From NCBI RefSeq assembly GCF_016097555.1, contig NC_054702.1:81936124-82000123 (forward strand): a DNA stretch of 64,000 nt, given 5' to 3'. Source of the stretch: Gigantopelta aegis. Lineage: Eukaryota; Mollusca; Gastropoda; Neomphalida; Peltospiridae. The position numbers and the translations under genes were made by a program. Below, one piece after another: positions 1 to 12,000 of this stretch; the first letter of the stretch is position 1; the number at the start of each line of letters is the position of its first letter. The notes beneath the pieces are model-generated. The model made no database searches. It was given only the letters and a program-made list of their open reading frames with translations, and was not told the DNA's origin.

Positions 1-115
1 ACTAGAGTACATTGATGTAATAATCATCGGCTATTGGATGTCAAACATTTGGTAATTTTGACGTATAGACTTAGCGAGTAAAACAACTACATTTTCCCAA
101 AATAGCAACAACCAA
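1..115 (-). mobile_element. SINE fragment (main tRNA-derived family), 3' part
   Basis: Matches the family's 3' region: CATCGGCTATTGGATGTCAA, then ACATTTGGTAATTTTGAC. Cut by the window start. Confidence 0.75.
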
Positions 116-199
116 CAAGATAAATAGTAATACACATCATTCTGTTATTATTGGAATGATCTGTTCTGAATAGTAAAATGGAACAGTAAAAAAAACAAA

Positions 200-290
200 T
201 CCGAATATTTTGCTACAATTCCGGTTTTCCAAACGTAAGACGAAAATTCCGACTTTTCCGGAAAATTCCGGAATCTGCAGTAAACTTATC
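200..290. mobile_element. Fragment related to the end of the 3740-4889 element
   Basis: It contains CAATTCCGG, GACGAAAATTCC and TTCCGGAAAATTCCGGAA words in the same order as about 4820-4876. Only one end is present. Confidence 0.45.
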
Positions 291-1227
291 ATTATGAAAT
301 ACACGAACATCGGCACTTGAACAATAATCAATTAAAAACAAAGAGAAAGAATATTAATAAAAACTTTAATGAAGAAAAATAGTGTTGCATGTATAGCCTA
401 TACAAAGCCACTATATATTATATAGTGTATTTTTATAATTGTATTGTTGTTTGATTATTTGGCCCTGCTGAGTTTCAATTGACTACACAGTGCGTCATCA
501 ACCCCGACAAATTATATATTATTATGTATATAATACCCAGTAGTTTTCATGACAATTACAAACGATAAAATATCTAGCAATTGAAGTAGGCCTACGTATT
601 GTATTATATAACGCATGATAGCGTAGAATATAGATTAAACAACAAATTATAAAATATAATAATTAAATGGACTATTGTAAAATTTTAGCTTCAGCAAGAC
701 GTCCATTTGAATTGTGCAGGTGGTTGACCAGAACCGCCATAGAAACTTCGCTGCCAGTTTAGATACCGCATAATTTCAAGTGCAAACGCATCTAGTGCAA
801 TTGCCAAATGCCAATTTGGGGTCGAAATGTGCAAAATTTGGTGCATAGCTGATTTTGACTCTGTAGGGGGTTGACAACGAAAATCCACCGGGTGCCACCC
901 AGGTACCCTTGAGGAATTTAAAAAATCCAAGATGGCGGCCAAATCAAAGAAATGGCCACAGCTTGCTTATGACTGAACAGAGGACAATAATTGTTGCAAC
1001 TACCCCATGGTTTAAGGTGCCAAGGAAGACAATGGTGCCACCAACATTCATATTGATGAATGGGTCACGTAAATACAAGACAGTTGCCAATATGGCGGTT
1101 AAAATTGAGAAACTGGCAATAACTTCCTTATTATTCTGATTTTAGGTGGCATATTACTTGCTTTTTATTCAGTGTTGAATACCATTATGGTACATGTCAG
1201 TGTCGCCAATGTCTTTGTCATCATCAT
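291..1227. other. Intergenic, nothing recognised
   Basis: AT-rich sequence. Short open frames at 691-942 and 909-1139 have no recognisable domain and no supporting context. Confidence 0.6.
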
Positions 1228-1534
1228 TGAGGCGAGACGTAGCCGACTGGTAAAGTGTTTGCTTGATGCGCGATTGGTCTAGTGTCGATTATCGTCAGTG
1301 GGCCCCATTGGGCTATTTCTCGTTTTAGCCATTGCTCCACAGCTGGTGTAACAAAGGCCATGGTATGTACTATCATGTCTGTGAGATGTGCATATGACAG
1401 ACTCCTTGCTACTAATGGAAAAATGTAGCAGGATTTCAGACTATATGTCAAAATTACCAAATGCTTGACGTCCAATAGCCAATGATTTATACATCAATGT
1501 GCTGTAGTGGTTTAGTTAAACAAAACAAACGAAC
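1228..1534 (+). mobile_element. SINE, near full length
   Basis: The tRNA-like head has box A-like GTAGCCGACTGGTAAAG, followed by the body with CCCATTGGGCTATTTCTCG and the CCAAATGCTTGACGTCCAAT region. The tail is TTAAACAAAACAAAC. Confidence 0.85.
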
Positions 1535-2180
1535 GTTTTTGTCGCCATCATCCTGCTGATCGTCTTCTTCTGCTTATCAGAGTTCAGAGTTCTTGGATTG
1601 AAAATGGAACAACTGAGTTATTCTGATGATATAAACTGATTTTCTTGCGAGACGGTTGGGGGCTGCAGGCATTTTTAAGTTACCATCGTATTATCTATAG
1701 TCACAAGCATTTCTCACCAGCAAGCGGGCCAGTCTCAAAAACTGCTTTTTGAGATGAAGCCTGTAGATGAGGCCATTTCACTTTTTTTTAAAGAGTTGTC
1801 GTCAAAGCTGTATGGATGCCCTTTCTTTCCCGTCTTTGAGACCCAAACTTTATAGTGAGCATCGGACATTGAATCACCTGATCCACTGCTATGTTATAGA
1901 AGAATGCAACGTATGATTTTGCCTTCTTCATACCTGTTCCCATGTCTGATATTATGACTTCAGTATTTCGAACGCATTTGCCTTCCCAAGGTCATAGTAT
2001 GCTACAACTGTATTGCATCCTATGTGGTGGTTCAAAATTCTGACAATGTCTTTGTGCCTTTCCTCCAATATTCACAGATACCCGTTGAGAGCATGTAGGT
2101 AACGTATGTATTGTTGATTTTACATGGTGACTATGGTGGTGGTACACAATCGGATAACAGATGACCTGCATACATTCGCA
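1535..2180. other. Intergenic, nothing recognised
   Basis: Mixed composition between a SINE and the 43-bp minisatellite. A short open frame on the minus strand runs into the repeat. Confidence 0.6.
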
Positions 2181-2400
2181 TTCGTCAATCACTAGCTGCA
2201 TCATTAGTTGGGGGATTATGACATCCGTCAATCACTAGCTGCATCATTAGTTGGGGGATTATGACATCCGCCAATCACTAGCTGCATCATTAGTTGGGGG
2301 ATTACGACATCCGCCAATCACTAGCTGCATCATTAGTTGGGGGATTACGACATCCGTCAATCACTAGCTGCATCATTAGTTGGGGGATTATGACATCCGT
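2181..2400. repeat. 43-bp minisatellite, about 5 copies
   Basis: The unit contains CAATCACTAGCTGCATCATT and AGTTGGGGGATTATGACATC. Copies are almost identical (GTCAATC/GCCAATC and ATGAC/ACGAC variants). Confidence 0.92.
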
Positions 2401-2406
2401 CTCCTC

Positions 2407-2456
2407 GTGGGTGGCGGGATGTAGCCCAGTGGTAAAGCGTTCGCTTGATGCACGGT
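2407..2456 (+). mobile_element. SINE head fragment
   Basis: Only the tRNA-like head remains (GATGTAGCCCAGTGGTAAAG). It directly follows the 43-bp minisatellite. Confidence 0.7.
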
Positions 2457-3183
2457 CAGTATGAATACAATCTTAAGGACATGCATTCCAGCTTTTTTTT
2501 TTTCATTCAGAGCCTTGGCTTCCATTTCAGGTAAAGATTTAAAACTATAGTACCATAAATAAACTACATCAAAAATAGATATAGTTTCTAACAGGTAAGG
2601 CCAAGTTTCTGGAGACAAAACAAACATGTGGTACATTTCACAGTGTTTAATTAAAATAATGTCATTGTAGTTCCAGGTGAAAGCAATAATTAACCAACAG
2701 TACAACCACAGATGTTATATATGCACCAAAGCTTTCTGGTTTGCATAAGATGATTCAGTTGAATAAATTAGTCCTATCTATATTGAATGTGCAGACACAC
2801 AGAGTATTATAACAATACTGTACTAGAAACTTCACATTTTGAATTAGAATAGTTTTTTTGCAACTCTACCGTTAAATCATTATGTACCACTGTGTTCATT
2901 AACAATTTTCTTGCTCAAATTTTAAAGTTCAAAATGAAACAAATCAACATTCATATCTCTTCTTCACATAAATGTTCTTATCCACATTACCGGTAGCTGA
3001 ATATACACAACAGGGCTACACCTGGCCTAAAAACAGTATTTTTTGTCACACCTTTATGAAGAAAACAAAGGGGCAAGATACAGGTATTACTTTAACCGAT
3101 GGTGAAGGTGACAGTGTTAACTATTGTGTTAAAAGTTTCGCGTTTAGATTCGTTACATGCAATGTATTCGTTAAAGTAAATGT
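2457..3183. other. Intergenic, nothing recognised
   Basis: AT-rich, with only short unsupported open frames on each strand. Confidence 0.6.
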
Positions 3184-3290
3184 AAACCGACTGCGAGTGT
3201 GTTCTGTATTGTGATTGGTTAATTACATTCTTTTTCTGGGATCAAATTGACGATAACACCCGGAAAGCTAATGACGTCATTAGAAAATGT
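3184..3290 (+). repeat. Dispersed repeat shared with 14780-14905
   Basis: Reads CTGTATTGTGATTGGTTAAT, then CCCGGAAAGCTAATGACGTC. No coding potential seen. Confidence 0.65.
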
Positions 3291-3739
3291 ACTTACATTT
3301 TTAAAATGAGTTATGCACACATTTAATTCCATTATAGTAACTGGACTCTTGCAATATCTTACAACTGGAAGAAAGTTGTTCCAGAATGTTAGGATGTATG
3401 TACTAGATATGTGGAGTAGCTGTTGGAATCTTCTTGTATTAGAATATCATGAGTAAGTTGTGACATTTGCATATGTTGTTGTAACACTGAATTACAATAT
3501 TGGAAGCATAATGGTTCTGGCATTCATCCTTTTGAAGATGTGTTTTCTAACATGAGACACAAGGCAATCAATAATTTAGAAATATTTTCTAGTTCTATGA
3601 GTCTTATAATTTTAGCATTATATTTCTATACTGTGACATCACTCCTTTCAGTTCATATATTATGCATGCAATGGTACATCTTACACACCATCACATACGT
3701 GGCTTATAGAATGACATGATCAACAAGAAGCAACGGCAG
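3291..3739. other. Intergenic, nothing recognised
   Basis: AT-rich sequence up to the hAT-like end at 3740. Confidence 0.6.
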
Positions 3740-4889
3740 CAGGGTGACCAACTAAATGGAAATATTTTCCCGGAATTTTCTGATATTTTCATTTTATGCG
3801 CGCAAACACCCTTTTCAAAACAATAATTTAAAGTATGCGGAAATATCATTTTCATAAAAGTTATTTTAAACAGTGTGAAAAATGTCATGTTTGGATATAT
3901 TTGCAAAATGACAATACAAATGAGTATATCATTATTTATATGTGAATTGCAACTTCCTCATAAAAAGACACACACACACGCACATACCATGCACCAAAAT
4001 CATCAACAAGTTCACACAAAAAATCCCACTTTATTAGCAGATATTGTATTACAGTTTAAGACTCCTACCTACAGATTAGCAATAAAGTGACAAACAAACT
4101 TGGGACAAATGTTATCTTTATGTACAGGTAGGTACATTGGCACATATGCACTATTTCATGATATGCATGTAGTGGGGTCGAACTGATTTGTGGCGAACTG
4201 GTCGGGGAGGAAATGTCTGCTACCCACATTAAGACTGGCTGCCGTTTTGCATTATGCTTACATTACTATTACAGTTACACTTTTGGGGCACCAGTGTACA
4301 CAAAATTGTGTTGTTATTTAACTTACTTGAATAAAATAATATCGGTAGGTATATTAATGTCATGGATGCATCATATAATAGATTAGTGCTGGCCAAATAT
4401 TATTTAGTCAAATTTTGCATGGAAAGAAGATAATTGTTGGTTGGGTTTTTTGGTGTGATCGTAGCATTCTTCTGTTATGCTTTCATCCACGGTGGAAAAA
4501 TTGCATACATCGCCATAGAACTGATGCGTGCCCCATAGGAACATAAGTCTATGATATTTAAAATATCTTTAAAATGAATATATAAACTATTCAAGTGCAA
4601 AAATAAGAAAGAAAATTTTCATATATGGCTTCAGTTTACTCTACATTTTCATTGGTCGGCTGTTGACAATAGACACATGCCTGCGGCCTTGGTAATGGCA
4701 CAAAACTAGATAAAACTGAACTTGGGTTGAAATGAGTGACAAAGGTATTTAATTCTAAGAATATAGAATGTAATATGAATTAGTTGCTTAAAAAATTTTT
4801 TTTGGTAAATTTGAAAACAATTCCGGAATTCCAAGTATGTGATGAAAATTCCAGATTTTTCGAAAAATTCCGGAAAGTTGGTCAGCCTG
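3740..4889. mobile_element. Probable hAT-like element with ends CAGGGTGACCAACT / AGTTGGTCAGCCTG
   Basis: Inverted ends about 14 bp long bracket 1.15 kb of AT-rich DNA. Next to the right end is a stretch rich in TTCCGGAA words, and a similar stretch occurs at about 200-290 as a separate fragment. No coding remains and no clean target duplication seen. Confidence 0.5.
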
Positions 4890-5104
4890 CAGCAGTCTAA
4901 CTCCTGACCAATGAGACCAATGAACCAATGAAAAGGGCTCATTACCATCTAGAGACATGTGCTAGACTGTTTTTGTAACATAGCTTTCTGGCATCTTTCT
5001 ACCAGTTGATTAACTAGAATGAATATAGGCCAGTCAAAAATATAGTACTGTTGTTAGTTTTTCAATTGAAGTAAAAGTTTGTTCTGTGTATCAATACCAC
5101 TAGT

Positions 5105-5300
5105 GTAAATTGATTAATTAATCATCAGCTATCGAATGTCAAACATTTTGTAATTCTAACATAGTATATGAAGAAATCTGCTACATTTCTCCATTAGCAG
5201 CAAGGGATCTTTTATATGCACTTTCCCAAACAGGACAGCATATACCTCAGCCTTTTGTAACCAGTTGTGGGACACTGGTTGAAACATGGAAAAACAATAT
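5105..5300 (-). mobile_element. SINE, partial
   Basis: Contains TCAAACATTTTGTAATTCTA, AGCAGCAAGGGATCTTTTAT and CCAGTTGTGGGACACTGGTT of the main family. The head is missing. Confidence 0.75.
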
Positions 5301-6044
5301 AAGCTCAAAATGGGCCACCGTAGTTTTTCAGATAAACCACATAACACAAAGCATTTGTTTCCATTAATACATTCTTTTAAAGAGTATTTAAAACACATCA
5401 TACCTTGGTGGAGTGCAATAATCTGAAATGTATAGCTGCTAACAAAAACGTGGTACCATCATTCAGATTCTACCCAGAATTAGTTTTATGATACACTGGA
5501 CTTAAAGACAAGTTTTAGAAATATAATCATGATTACAAGTGCGTGATATCAGTATTTTCCATAGCTCATTACTCTGTTTTAGCATTTAGCTTGAACTTGA
5601 AATTTTGCCAATACTGATGTGAATCTGTCATTTATTTACCTTCGATATTCAATTGCTGATGTTAAATTAGTGGTTGGTGTTTCTTAAAACATTCATCCTT
5701 TGTTCACTCATTCATTGTAAAGTCTTAACATATTTACATACATTATACACATAATATATAAGTTTTGACCTAATGGTTTCTCCAGCACCAAAAGGGTTCA
5801 ACCCAATGTGATTCAACTGAATGTATGTATGTATGTATGTATGTGTATATATAGATATATAGATATATCAAGATGATTAAAGATAATAAAAACTGTAAAA
5901 AAACATCAATCACATGTCCAATTCATCTTGAAATTCATTAAAAAATATATATTGGACAACATAAAATATATTAAAAACAATTAACACCAAACCAGAGGTT
6001 TGGGGTATGTGCATTTGGTTTAAACACCAAATATGGAATACATG
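5301..6044 (-). other. Downstream flank and probable 3' UTR of SIRT2
   Basis: Carries a candidate poly(A) hexamer at 5631-5636 and a short (TATG)n run at about 5822-5843. No other feature seen. Confidence 0.5.
5631..5636 (-). terminator. Candidate SIRT2 poly(A) signal
   Basis: AATAAA on the minus strand about 410 bases beyond the SIRT2 stop codon. It is the first canonical hexamer I found downstream of the gene. Weak evidence on its own. Confidence 0.3.
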
Positions 6045-9000
6045 TTAGGGACTTTTCTTCTTGGATGTTTTGCTTTGCATTTTTAAAGGTGTTTTCTTTG
6101 CCGTTGCTTTAGATGCTTCTTTAGTAATTTCCTTATCAATCTTGGCATGCTCTGTGGCTACGAGTTTCTTCAGTTCAGGCTGAAATTGAAAGATAAAGAA
6201 CAAGTTTAATCCTGCAGTTTGCTATCACACTTTGTGACCCATTTCAAATTTCAAAACTAGTATGTATGCCTACTGGGTTTGAAGCCCACCTTAGGTTATG
6301 GGAGGTTTTCCATCCCTATACAAGCTAACAACTACTCAGTGTCATTTAGCTTGCCAGAATTGTCTGTTTTCAAGATGCTGCAAAAACAAATTTAAGGGCT
6401 GAGCAAAATTAACAGTGACATGTTTTTGCACAAGAATAATTGAAATATCTTCAAAACAGTAAAACACTGGCACTGCACATTCTTTCGACATTCTACACTA
6501 ACAAGTTACTCATGTTATTTAATATTCTAATACAACTTTCATATAAGCCTTTTTTCCATTGGTTAATTTTCATGATAAATCGGACAATAGATGTATGCTG
6601 CCATGGGCAACCAGCATTTATTACAATAACAAAATTCCAAGAACTCGTCCAACACCTGTATGCTGTCACTTAGCCTCATGTTTGGTGTTTTCGTTAGTAT
6701 ATTAATTCCGCGTCTTCCATTATATTTAAACGTCGATATAAATAATTTTCCACAAAATTACTAACTTCAGATGAAAATGATGTTATTGTTACTATTTTGT
6801 TATTAGTAACTGTTAACACTTCATTAGCGGCAATGAGCATGCACTCACCCACCCCAAGTAAGGTCCGGTCACTGATCAATTGCAGCAGTCACAAGCATGT
6901 GTCTTGTGGTCTGCTCTTCTAGTTTGTTCTTAAAAGGGTGCAAGTAGGTTTATCAGAAATAATTATATCACAATCTGAAGTACTTAGAAAAAGTGTTTAG
7001 AACTTACTTTTTGTGACAATAAAATTGATAAAGAAGACAAGATGGAAATGAATTGATTTTTTAAACGCAATTTTAAACAACATTAACTGCTTTAAAATAT
7101 CGCACAATTCTGAAAAACTTTTGAGAATAATACTTGCCCTTTAGTAAATGCATATTAGTTTATGTATTTATATCAACTTTAAGTGAAAATATGTTAGCAA
7201 GTTATAAACTTGTAGACCTACCCCACAAACGTGGTTTTTGTACAAAATTAAACCAGGCGAATTCCTTGAAATAATTCAATATGAAGTTGAAACACCACTC
7301 ACAAATGTAAAGTCCAATCATATCCATATGTTTTGCAACAGAAATTGACAACCAACGACAAATTTTATTTTAGTGTATCCTGTATTACAATAAATCATGT
7401 TCAAAAGACAGACTACAGTGCTGATAAATTTACCATTTGGTTCGCTCCTAAGTTAGTGACGTCATGTGAAGTGAACAAAAAAAATATTACATCATACATT
7501 TACTTACTACAAGCGTTTTCCTTGAATATTGTAAGTAAGGAGTAAGTAAGGATAATATTTTTTTTATATTTGTGGGATTCTTTAATAAAAACACAATAAA
7601 ATGTCTTATAGATACTCCTAATAGGTGTAGTATTAGAATAGGGATAATATCACTGTGTTTCGTTGTTCACTATAAGGATTTATCACAAAATGTTTGGATT
7701 TAGGGACTCAACTTCGTCTCGTCCCTAAATCCAAATTTTGTGATAAATCCTTATAGTTAACAATGAAACACAGTGATATTATCCCCAAATCAATAGTTTT
7801 ATGTACATTTAATAAACCTTCTCATTACTAATGACAACTACTAGCAAAATAACAGGTGTACAGGCTTCCATTTTTGTAGGAGGGCAATCTGATTTTTGCC
7901 CTAACTAAACAAAAATGTCCGAATCTGGATAACAACATTTATTTATATTAGCATCACTGTCCAATGGCTATATTGGGTTGCAAATGAATTACTAGGCATT
8001 TTTACATTGATTACAACTAATATTGTGGACAGGATGATGGAAATACTTGGTGAAAAGGTTTCAGGCAAGCTCATTTTGCCCGAATATCTCTATATTCTTT
8101 GCCCGAATTTGAAAATTTGCTCCAGCACTGGGGGCAGGCACTTATGCAAAAAAAATAAAAAAATACTTACACCCCATCCCAGCAAACCAGCCAGTGCATA
8201 GCAGCCATCATCACAGGTAGATTCCTTGAACACATCTCTGGGGGGAAAAAAAAGGATTAACGGTTATTTGTTTCTTTTCAGATATGTTATTTTCAAAATA
8301 GTTAGAAAGGTCTGCCTACATTTAACTGCACTGAAATTGTTTTGCATTTGAACAGCTGTAAACAATCCAACCTTATATTATATTTATCCAGAAGACTTTA
8401 AAAACCAGGATATGTGCTTATAAAGCTTTAGTCTAGACTCAAATAACTAACAATGTTACATGCATAGAGTTTGTATGGTGTTGCCATTATTATGATGTCA
8501 CTCTATTAAGAGTTGTGAGTCTAGACTCAAATAACTAACAATGTTACATGCATAGAGTTTGTATGGTGTTGCCATTATTATGATGTCACTCTATTAAGAG
8601 TCGTGAGTCTAGACTCAAATAACTAACAATGTTACATGCATAGAGTTTGTATGGTGTTGCCATTATTATGATGTCACTCTATTAAGAGTCGTGAGTCTAG
8701 ACTAAAATAACTAACGATGTTACATGCATAGAGTTTGTATGGTGTTGCCATTATTATGATGTCACTCTATTAAGAGTCGTGAGTCTAGACTAAACGTTTT
8801 ATAAGCATGGGGTCCCAATCCATGTAATTGACAGGTGTGTAGTGCCAGTTCTGACAGTTCGTCTACCATTTGGGATTAGAATATTTACGTTAATAGTGGT
8901 GAAAAGTAGACATCTTTTCTGTGTTGTTAAACTATAATTTATTTTGTTGGTACACCTAAAGCATACAGTATGGCAGATATCTGCTAGACAGAAATGAATA

Positions 9001-12000
9001 TTTGTGAACACTGAAAAGTAAAAAGTAAGTAAAAGGAGAACTCTTCCAGCTTAGCTTACATTAACTTAGTTAAATTAGTTTTAAAATGCCAGATGAACTT
9101 TGATAACACGGCAAAAAAAGAAAGAAAAAAGAAATGTTTTATTTAACAACGCACTCAACACATTTTATTATGGTTATATGACGTCAGACATATGGTTATG
9201 GACCACACAGATTTTGAGAGGAAACCCGCTGTCGCCACTACATGGGCTACTCTTTCCAATTAGCAGCAAGGGATCTTTTATTTGCGCTTCCCACAGGCAG
9301 GATAGCACAAACCATGGCCTTTGTTGAATCAGTTATGGATCACTGGTCGGTGCAAGTGGTTTACACTACCGGTACCTATTGAGCCTTGCGGAGCACTCAC
9401 TCAGGGTTTGGAGTTAGTATCTGGATTAAAAATCACATGCCTCGACTGGGATCCGAACCCAGTACCTACCAGCCTGTAGACTGATGGCCTAACCACGACG
9501 CCACCGAGGCTGGTAAAAATTAAATAACACGGCAAATGCAGAATAGTTCTCAGGCATAAAGTTTTCTTTTTATGTCAAGTGTTGCATGAAAACTAGGTCA
9601 CAGTGATTTAGTTACAGATGGCATATACCAGCTTCTCATGGTTAAAGTTGGTTTTGTTTAACAGCACCACTAGAGCACACTGATTTATTAATCATCGGCT
9701 ATTGGATGTCAAACATTTGGTAATTCTGACTCGTGGTCATCAGAGGAAACCCGTTACATTGTTTTTAATGCTGCAAGGGATCTTTTATATGTACCATCCC
9801 ACAGACAGGATAGAACATACCACGGCCTTTGATAAACCAGTCGTGGTGCACTGGCTGGAGCGAGAAATAGCCCAATGGGCCCACCGACAGGGATCGATCC
9901 CAAACCAACCACGCATCAAGCAAGCGCTTTACCACTGAGCTATGTCCAGCCCCAACTTGTCATGGATACACAGTTTGACAACATTAGTCCCACACGCTTT
10001 AATGAAGTTCTGCAGGACATATCACCTGTAGTTGTTTTCTCCATCAAAGTCAAAACCACCTCCTCCAAAGAACAGGGCAGCAAACGGGTCCATCTAAAAC
10101 AAACATATACATTTATTTTTTTAATAGTATAAAAATTTAAATATTTTACCATTTGAGCCAAATGTAAAACTTTCATGTAGACCTAACTGCAACTGGTTGA
10201 TGCCAATTTCATATCAGAAAACTAAGGCTTGTTTAATAAATTTCAATTAATTATTCTGCAGGTTAAATAAAAACAGGTAATTTCATAAACAATTTAAAAA
10301 AACCCATTAAAAATAGATCTACTTTTCTTATTAGTGTGTGTGTGTGTGTGTGAGAATGAGTGGATGAATGAATGGACTGACAGATGGAGGGATGTAGTGC
10401 TCAAGACTTCATCATCCTATCCACCGTATGTTAATTTTTTGTGATAATCTGATCAGAAGCTGGTTCAATCAGTGACATAATTTATATTTTTGGTAACAGG
10501 GGCCTTGACCTGTGATGCAAAGAGGTGATGTGCTGATCCTATTTCCTACCTTTGACACAGAGGCCAAATGTGAACTCATTCAAATATACTCAAAGGCAAA
10601 AGTTATTGTGACACACAAAAGACAAAGATAATTGATGATAAGTTTTTACTGCTGTGTATGAAACATTATAACATGGAAAGAGAAATGTCCGAAGGTATGG
10701 AAACGAGCAATAGTCCATGAAAAGGGTGCACCTGCCATATGCAAATGAGCCACAACTCTAGAGGGGGTCCAGAGCGAAGTTCACACAGTCAGTAGCGAAT
10801 GTGTCCACCTTGAACATTGATACAGGCACCGTCGTCTCATTGAGGCCATTAAACGCTGGAGAAAGGGATGGTACGGGCTGTGAGGGTTGCTGGCTGGAAC
10901 CTGTTTCGCAGATGTGTGGTTCGGATCCATGTGTCTTGGCGAGGGTTGTCACGGTTGGTCGGCCACTATGTGGACGATCCCTGACATGGTTGTTTTGTTG
11001 ATATCGTTGCTATAAGTGTCATATGGTGTTTCTGTGGATGTTGAATTGATGTGCGACATCACGCTGCGAGGTCCCAGATTCAAGCATCCCTATGACTTGC
11101 CATCTGTCATTTTCATTAAGGCGTGGCATGAAGAAATTGCATCAAACAGTTCACTAATGGTGTTTTTCTGACTTCTGGACTTCTGAAGGCTGCACAGAGT
11201 GGCAATGATTTTCGACTGAATGTCTGGTCTTATATGGTGAACACTGGACAGGATTTCTCCCGAATATTCCATGTTTCTTGCACAAAGCATGCAATCGCTG
11301 CAACAACTGCTTGATTGCATTTCTTTGAGCTGTTTTATGCACATTTTCTCTGGTTTACATCCATAAATCCATTCACAAATTTATTACTCCAAACAATCCA
11401 TGTCACAATAACTTTTGCCTTTGAGTATATTATGATTCTATTCCTATGTATGAAGTTTCATGATAATTGGCTGAGAAATAAAGTCACTAAAATAGTGATA
11501 TTGTCGTGTCACATACATATGGGCAAGAGGCTATACTCCATCAATGACTCCTTGCATGGGGATAATAAGGTAAAGCAATACAATGCTTTCTACTATATTT
11601 TCTATTAAAAAGGGTGGAAATATGATGTGAAATATACAAATCAGATCTATTTTTGCACACTTGATATACAGCATAGGACTATCAACTTTTACCTGATTGT
11701 GACAATCACCATACTGAACTGAATAATTGTACGTAATATTTAAAATATTGTTTATCAATGCATAAATATCAAATGCATTTGTGTTCACATTAAAAACTCA
11801 CTCCAGTCATTCCTTTCTCCAAATTAATATACAGTCTTGGTGTTGTAACAGGAACTCTGCAAATAGAAAGTAGAAAATAAATAATCTTCAAGATATTCTG
11901 TTTAGTTTCCAAACAGTTCTTTGTTAATTTTGATGTCATTTTTTATTTATAACAGAATTAATCATAAAATAGAAATTGTGGATTTTAACAGTGAAGACAT

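Noticed and set aside
2972-3214. 80-residue plus-strand frame near the left end
   Set aside because: It overlaps a dispersed repeat at its end, has no recognisable domain and no neighbouring exon to join.
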